Source: Pseudarthrobacter sp. C4D7
Lineage (GTDB): Bacteria > Actinomycetota > Actinomycetes > Actinomycetales > Micrococcaceae
Direction: 5' to 3'
Assembly (NCBI RefSeq): GCF_013359725.1
Contig: NZ_JABFMW010000001.1
Span: forward strand, 124,001 to 188,000
DNA length: 64,000 nt
In this document: piece by piece, positions 61,054 through 64,000 of the stretch
Numbering within the stretch: position 1 is the first letter of the stretch
Layout of the letters: the number at the start of each line of letters is the position of its first letter
Made by a program: the position numbers and the translations under genes
Notes under the pieces: model-generated
Told to the model about the DNA's origin: nothing
The model's database searches: none
Seen by the model: the letters and a program-made list of their open reading frames with translations, nothing else

Positions 61054-61430
61054 GAGGCTGGTCCGCCGGCCAGGTGGTCTGCCGGCAGCTGCTGTGCCAG
61101 GCGGAGCTGCTCCCTGGAGCCGGCCAGGCTGTCCAGGAGGAAGGTCCGGGCGATGGCCAGCAGTTGGGAGACGCCCGGGTGCGCGAGCTGGTACGTCACC
61201 GCGTTGGCGCTGCGTACGGAGGTCACCACCCTGTGCTTCCGCAGGGTGGCCAAATGCTGGGAAAGGTGGGAGGCCTCCAGCCCGGTCTCTGCGAGGAGAT
61301 AGCTCACGGGAGCGGACTCGCCGGGTGCCGCGGCCAGCAGCTCCAGGATCCGGATGCGGGCGGGGTGGGCCAGGCCTTTGAAGAGGTTCGCTTTGATCTC
61401 ATAGAGCGGTGCTTGGGCGGAAGGCAGCAT
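61050..61430 (-). CDS. ArsR/SmtB-family repressor without cysteine metal site
   Basis: This winged-helix ArsR-type regulator has 126 residues: NLFKGLAHPARIRILELLAA, then SYLLAETGLEASHLSQHLATLRKHRVV as the recognition helix region, and VTYQLAHP as the wing. It has no cysteines at all, so it cannot use the thiolate metal sites of ArsR or CadC; it may sense another ligand or a metal by oxygen/nitrogen ligands. It is translationally coupled to the SulP transporter and probably represses both genes through the palindrome upstream. Confidence 0.9.
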   Translation of the reverse strand: MLPSAQAPLYEIKANLFKGLAHPARIRILELLAAAPGESAPVSYLLAETGLEASHLSQHLATLRKHRVVTSVRSANAVTYQLAHPGVSQLLAIARTFLLDSLAGSREQLRLAQQLPADHLAGGPAS

Positions 61431-61483
61431 CAGCGGGGGCGCTCCTGTGCGCGATGGCCGCCGGGCAGCCCCGGACAGCGGAT

Positions 61484-61506
61484 TGATGGAATGATGAATC
61501 CATCAT
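61484..61506. promoter_or_regulatory. ArsR-family operator
   Basis: Two overlapping palindromes lie 54 bases upstream of the ArsR start: TGATGGA (61484-61490) with TCCATCA (61499-61505), and ATGATG-AATC-CATCAT (61491-61506). AT-rich ATGAT-type repeats are typical of ArsR/SmtB operators. The site lies between the regulator and the divergent MaoC gene, so both could be affected. Confidence 0.7.
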
Positions 61507-61558
61507 ATCAGTGCGGTGCGACTCTTTGAAAGGGCGGGGCAGCGATAGGCTGGAATCC

Positions 61559-62020
61559 ATGACTATCAATCCGGACCTGCAGGGCCGCAGCTACCCTGCC
61601 GCAGAGGTGTACGACGTCGGCCGTGAGAAGATCCGCGAGTTCGCCCGGGCCGTCAAGGCAACCCATCCTGCACATTTCGACGTGGATGCAGCCAAGGCCC
61701 TGGGCCACGCAGACCTGGTGGCGCCGCCCACCTTCGCCATCATCATCGCCCAGCGAGCCGACGCCCAGCTGATCGAGGATCCGGACGCGGGCATCGACTT
61801 CTCCCGCGTGGTCCACGCAGACCAGCGCTTCACGCACCACCGGCCCATCGTTGCAGGCGACCGGCTCGTGGCCGAACTGCATGTGGACGGCGTCCGGGCC
61901 ATGGGTGGCGGCGCCATGATCACCACCCGCTCGGAGATTTTCGCCCTTGGCAGCGGCGATGCACGGGAACCCGTCACCACCACCACGTCATCCATCCTGG
62001 TCCGCGGAGAGGGACAGTAA
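61559..62020 (+). CDS. MaoC-like dehydratase, FAS1/HadA-type N-terminal domain protein
   Basis: This hotdog protein has 153 residues and resembles HadA, the non-catalytic partner of (R)-hydroxyacyl dehydratases. Features: YDVGREKIREFARAVKATHP, HADLVAPPTFAIIIAQRA, and HADQRFTHHRPIVAGDRLVA. It lacks the catalytic Asp-His hydratase motif of its neighbour. It is 2 bases ahead of the hydratase gene and would form a heterodimer in fatty-acid or 3-hydroxyacyl metabolism. The start is ATG 61559. Confidence 0.88.
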   Translation: MTINPDLQGRSYPAAEVYDVGREKIREFARAVKATHPAHFDVDAAKALGHADLVAPPTFAIIIAQRADAQLIEDPDAGIDFSRVVHADQRFTHHRPIVAGDRLVAELHVDGVRAMGGGAMITTRSEIFALGSGDAREPVTTTTSSILVRGEGQ

Positions 62021-62022
62021 CC

Positions 62023-62460
62023 ATGAGCCCCAGCTTCAATGAACTCAGCGCCGGCCAGGAAATCGGCAGCCGCACCATCGAGGTCACGCGCACCGACCTG
62101 GTCAAGTACGCCGGCGCCTCCGGAGACTTCAACCCCATTCACTGGAACGAAGCCTTCGCCACCGGCGTGGAACTGCCCGGCGTCATCGCGCACGGCATGT
62201 TCACCATGGGCTCGGCCGTCCAGTTGGTGACCGACTGGGCGGGCGACCCCGCCGCCGTCGTGGATTTCCAGACCCGCTTCACCAAGCCGGTCCTGGTCAC
62301 GGACACCACCGGGACCGACGAACCCGGCGCCACCATCGACGTCACGGGAACCATTGGAAAGCTCGACGCCGATGCCGGCACCGCCCGCGTCGACCTCACC
62401 GTGGTCGCTGCGGGGCAAAAAGTCCTGATGAAGGCCCAGGCCGTCGTCAAGCTTGCCTGA
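62023..62460 (+). CDS. MaoC-family (R)-hydratase/dehydratase, HadB-like
   Basis: This hot-dog hydratase has 145 residues. The hydratase motif YAGASGDFNPIHWNEAFA provides the catalytic Asp and His (about Asp36 and His41), and LPGVIAHGMFTMGSAVQLV is the second conserved region. It is paired with the HadA-like gene 2 bases upstream; the two would work as a heterodimeric dehydratase on 3-hydroxyacyl thioesters. In actinobacteria this pair commonly lies just before murB; here an MFS gene is between them. Confidence 0.92.
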   Translation: MSPSFNELSAGQEIGSRTIEVTRTDLVKYAGASGDFNPIHWNEAFATGVELPGVIAHGMFTMGSAVQLVTDWAGDPAAVVDFQTRFTKPVLVTDTTGTDEPGATIDVTGTIGKLDADAGTARVDLTVVAAGQKVLMKAQAVVKLA

Positions 62461-63751
62461 GCTGGGACCTTTGACCTCTGCGTCCGGGGCCGCCGGGACC
62501 GCCGCCCAGGTCACGGCCTGGCGTAACGCCGTCGTGGTGGCCTACGGCGCCAGCGGCCTTGCCTTTGCCTCCTGGGTGTCCAGGCTGCCGGCCATCCGGG
62601 ATGCACTGGACCTCACCCCTGGCAACATCGGCGTCATCCTGCTGTGCATGACGCTGGGGTCCTTTGCCTCCGTGTCTGCTTCCGGGTTGATTGTGCTGCG
62701 GCTTGGCTCCAAGCGGACCATCCGGACCGGCAGCATCATGGTGGGTGCAGGCTTGCTGACCGCGGGTTTTGGCACAACTGTGCTGGCAAGCCCGGTGGCA
62801 ACCGCCATTGGGCTTGCCATCATCGGGCTGGGCACCGGGAGCTGGAACACGGCATCCAACGTTGAGGGTGCCGCAGTGGAACGCGCCGTAGGCCGCCACA
62901 TCATGCCGCGGCTCCATGGCGCCTTCAGCCTGGGAACGGTGGCGGGCGCGGGGCTGGGCGCCGGCGCTGCGGCAATTGGCATGCCGGTGCTCTGGCACCT
63001 CGCGGCGGCAGGGACGGTGGTGGCGGTGTCGGTCGCGACGGCGGCGTCCTGGTTCCGCGCCGACGTCACCCCGGTGGCGTCGGGCGAGCGCAGCTACACG
63101 CCGGACACCTTTGAGGACCCCAGCACGGGTCCCATCCCCGTCATTGCTGCCGGGACCAGCCCAGGCGATGCTCCGCTGGACAACAAGCGGAAGATCACCC
63201 AGGCCTGGCGGGACCGGCGGACCCTGCTGCTGGGCGTGCTGGTGTTGGGCCTGGCCCTGGCGGAGGGGGCAGCAGGGGATTGGGTGGCCCTTGCCCTGGC
63301 CGACGGCCACGGGCAGAGCGACGCTGCCGGTGCGGCCGGCTACGGTCTGTTCGTCACGTTCATGACCATCGGGCGCTTCGCCGGAACGGTGCTGCTGGAC
63401 AGGTTCGGCAGGGTCCCGGTCATGCGGTGGTGCGCCGCCCTGGCCGTGCTGGGACTGGGTGTCTTTGTTTTTGCGCCGGTGCCGTGGCTTGCCTATGTGG
63501 GGCTCGCTGTGTGGGGCATGGGAGCATCCCTGGGCTTCCCGGTGGGCATGTCGGCCGCGGCCGACGACCCCGCCAAGGCCGCGGCCCGGGTCTCGGTGGT
63601 GTCCACCATCGGCTACGGGGCATTCCTGTGCGGGCCGCCCCTGCTGGGCCTGCTGGCCGAGCATGTGGGCATCCTGCATTCGCTGCTGGCCGTCATGGTG
63701 ATGCTCGCGGTTAGCTTTGTCCTCTCCCCGGTGGCCCGGAAGGCCGACTAG
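62453..63751 (+). CDS. MFS transporter (YbjJ-like)
   Basis: This MFS protein has 432 residues and twelve helices. The N-terminal YGASGLAFASWVSRLPAIRD and the middle GTGSWNTASNVEGAAVERAVG resemble the YbjJ group of unknown substrate. A hydrophilic loop with acidic and proline-rich residues (~residues 203-245) separates the two halves. The start is uncertain: TTG at 62453 overlaps the dehydratase end, while TTG at 62471 has GCTGGGA upstream and may be the real one. Confidence 0.82.
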   Translation: MPELGPLTSASGAAGTAAQVTAWRNAVVVAYGASGLAFASWVSRLPAIRDALDLTPGNIGVILLCMTLGSFASVSASGLIVLRLGSKRTIRTGSIMVGAGLLTAGFGTTVLASPVATAIGLAIIGLGTGSWNTASNVEGAAVERAVGRHIMPRLHGAFSLGTVAGAGLGAGAAAIGMPVLWHLAAAGTVVAVSVATAASWFRADVTPVASGERSYTPDTFEDPSTGPIPVIAAGTSPGDAPLDNKRKITQAWRDRRTLLLGVLVLGLALAEGAAGDWVALALADGHGQSDAAGAAGYGLFVTFMTIGRFAGTVLLDRFGRVPVMRWCAALAVLGLGVFVFAPVPWLAYVGLAVWGMGASLGFPVGMSAAADDPAKAAARVSVVSTIGYGAFLCGPPLLGLLAEHVGILHSLLAVMVMLAVSFVLSPVARKAD

Positions 63752-63800
63752 CTACTGCGTTGTACTGCGCCCCCGCAGTATCTTCAAGTAACGTGGACAG

Positions 63801-64000
63801 GTGACTTCCACGCTTCTTTCCTCCCTGACCACCTCCGCCGTCGGAGGCCCTGCCGGCAAGTACATCGAGGCCCGCACCGAGGCTGAGATCATCGACGCCG
63901 TCCGCTCGGCGGATGCCGCCGGGGAACAGGTTCTGATCGTCAGCGGCGGTTCCAACCTCCTGGTGTCCGACGACGGGTTCCCCGGGACCGTCATCAGGAT
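63801..64000 (+). CDS. murB: UDP-N-acetylenolpyruvoylglucosamine reductase (MurB), 5' part
   Basis: The gene runs off the window; 66 complete codons are present, starting at the GTG at 63801. The translated part contains VGGPAGKYIEARTEAEIIDA and the FAD-binding block VSGGSNLLVSDDGFPGTVIR, the first conserved motif of MurB. MurB completes UDP-N-acetylmuramic acid synthesis with NADPH. No clear ribosome site precedes the GTG, so it could be leaderless. The 3' part lies outside. Confidence 0.9.
   Translation, partial: MTSTLLSSLTTSAVGGPAGKYIEARTEAEIIDAVRSADAAGEQVLIVSGGSNLLVSDDGFPGTVIR

Noticed and set aside
1..64000. CRISPR arrays, prophage, insertion sequences, rRNA operons
   Set aside because: No spaced direct repeats, transposase, integrase, phage structural genes or rRNA sequence were seen; gene content is typical chromosome.

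Overview
The window is a GC-rich chromosomal stretch from a Micrococcaceae-type actinobacterium, most like Arthrobacter or Pseudarthrobacter. The evidence is strong GC bias at third codon positions, many GTG and a few TTG starts, AGGAGG-type ribosome binding sites, an FprA-type ferredoxin reductase, a furA-catalase pair, actinobacterial HadA/HadB-like dehydratases next to murB, and a narGHJI-narK operon. I see no insertion sequence, prophage, CRISPR array or rRNA. It reads as core and niche-adaptive chromosome, with about 60 protein genes and three tRNAs (Tyr, Thr, Met).

Layout. 0.1-2.6 kb: DNA topoisomerase IB and ferredoxin-NADP reductase. 2.7-7.2 kb: an alcohol/aldehyde oxidation module (GAF-domain activator, aldehyde dehydrogenase, zinc alcohol dehydrogenase, DUF779 protein). 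7.4-14 kb: amino-acid permease, DUF2461 protein, a Fur regulator with catalase, an EntS-like exporter divergent from fur, and HtpX. 14-19.7 kb: YajQ, a small membrane-type protein, tRNA-Tyr, a CBS-domain protein, an exported LysM protein behind a structured leader, a K+ channel, a thioesterase and thioredoxin. 19.7-27 kb: acyl-CoA synthetase, AlkA-like glycosylase, ArsB-like permease, and the transsulfuration pair cystathionine beta-synthase/gamma-synthase. 27-35 kb: HxlR regulator with MFS pump, an SDR, then a minus-strand operon joining a YgiB-like protein, a glutathionylspermidine-synthase-family ATP-grasp ligase, an APC permease and a glutaryl-CoA-dehydrogenase-like enzyme; then a MOSC protein.

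35-48 kb: a DEAD-box RNA helicase behind a long, highly foldable leader, tRNA-Thr and tRNA-Met, a YidC paralogue, a RibD-like reductase, and the respiratory nitrate reductase operon narGHJI-narK with a DevR/DosR-like palindrome just upstream. 47.8-54 kb: an NAD(P)-binding protein, a Na+/H+ antiporter, and a ROK regulator divergent from an alpha-glucosidase and an aldo/keto reductase. 54-64 kb: a large membrane-patatin fusion protein, a CitE-like lyase, a DUF2797 protein, an ArsR-SulP pair with its operator, paired MaoC dehydratases, an MFS transporter, and the start of murB cut by the window edge.

The most novel-looking items are the YgiB-like/ATP-grasp/permease operon in a lineage that uses mycothiol rather than glutathione; the 988-residue membrane-patatin fusion; the LysM protein whose C-terminal domain looks sortase-like but lacks the usual arginine; and the structured leader of the DEAD-box helicase. 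All functions are read from sequence motifs and remembered family knowledge; no database search was run.
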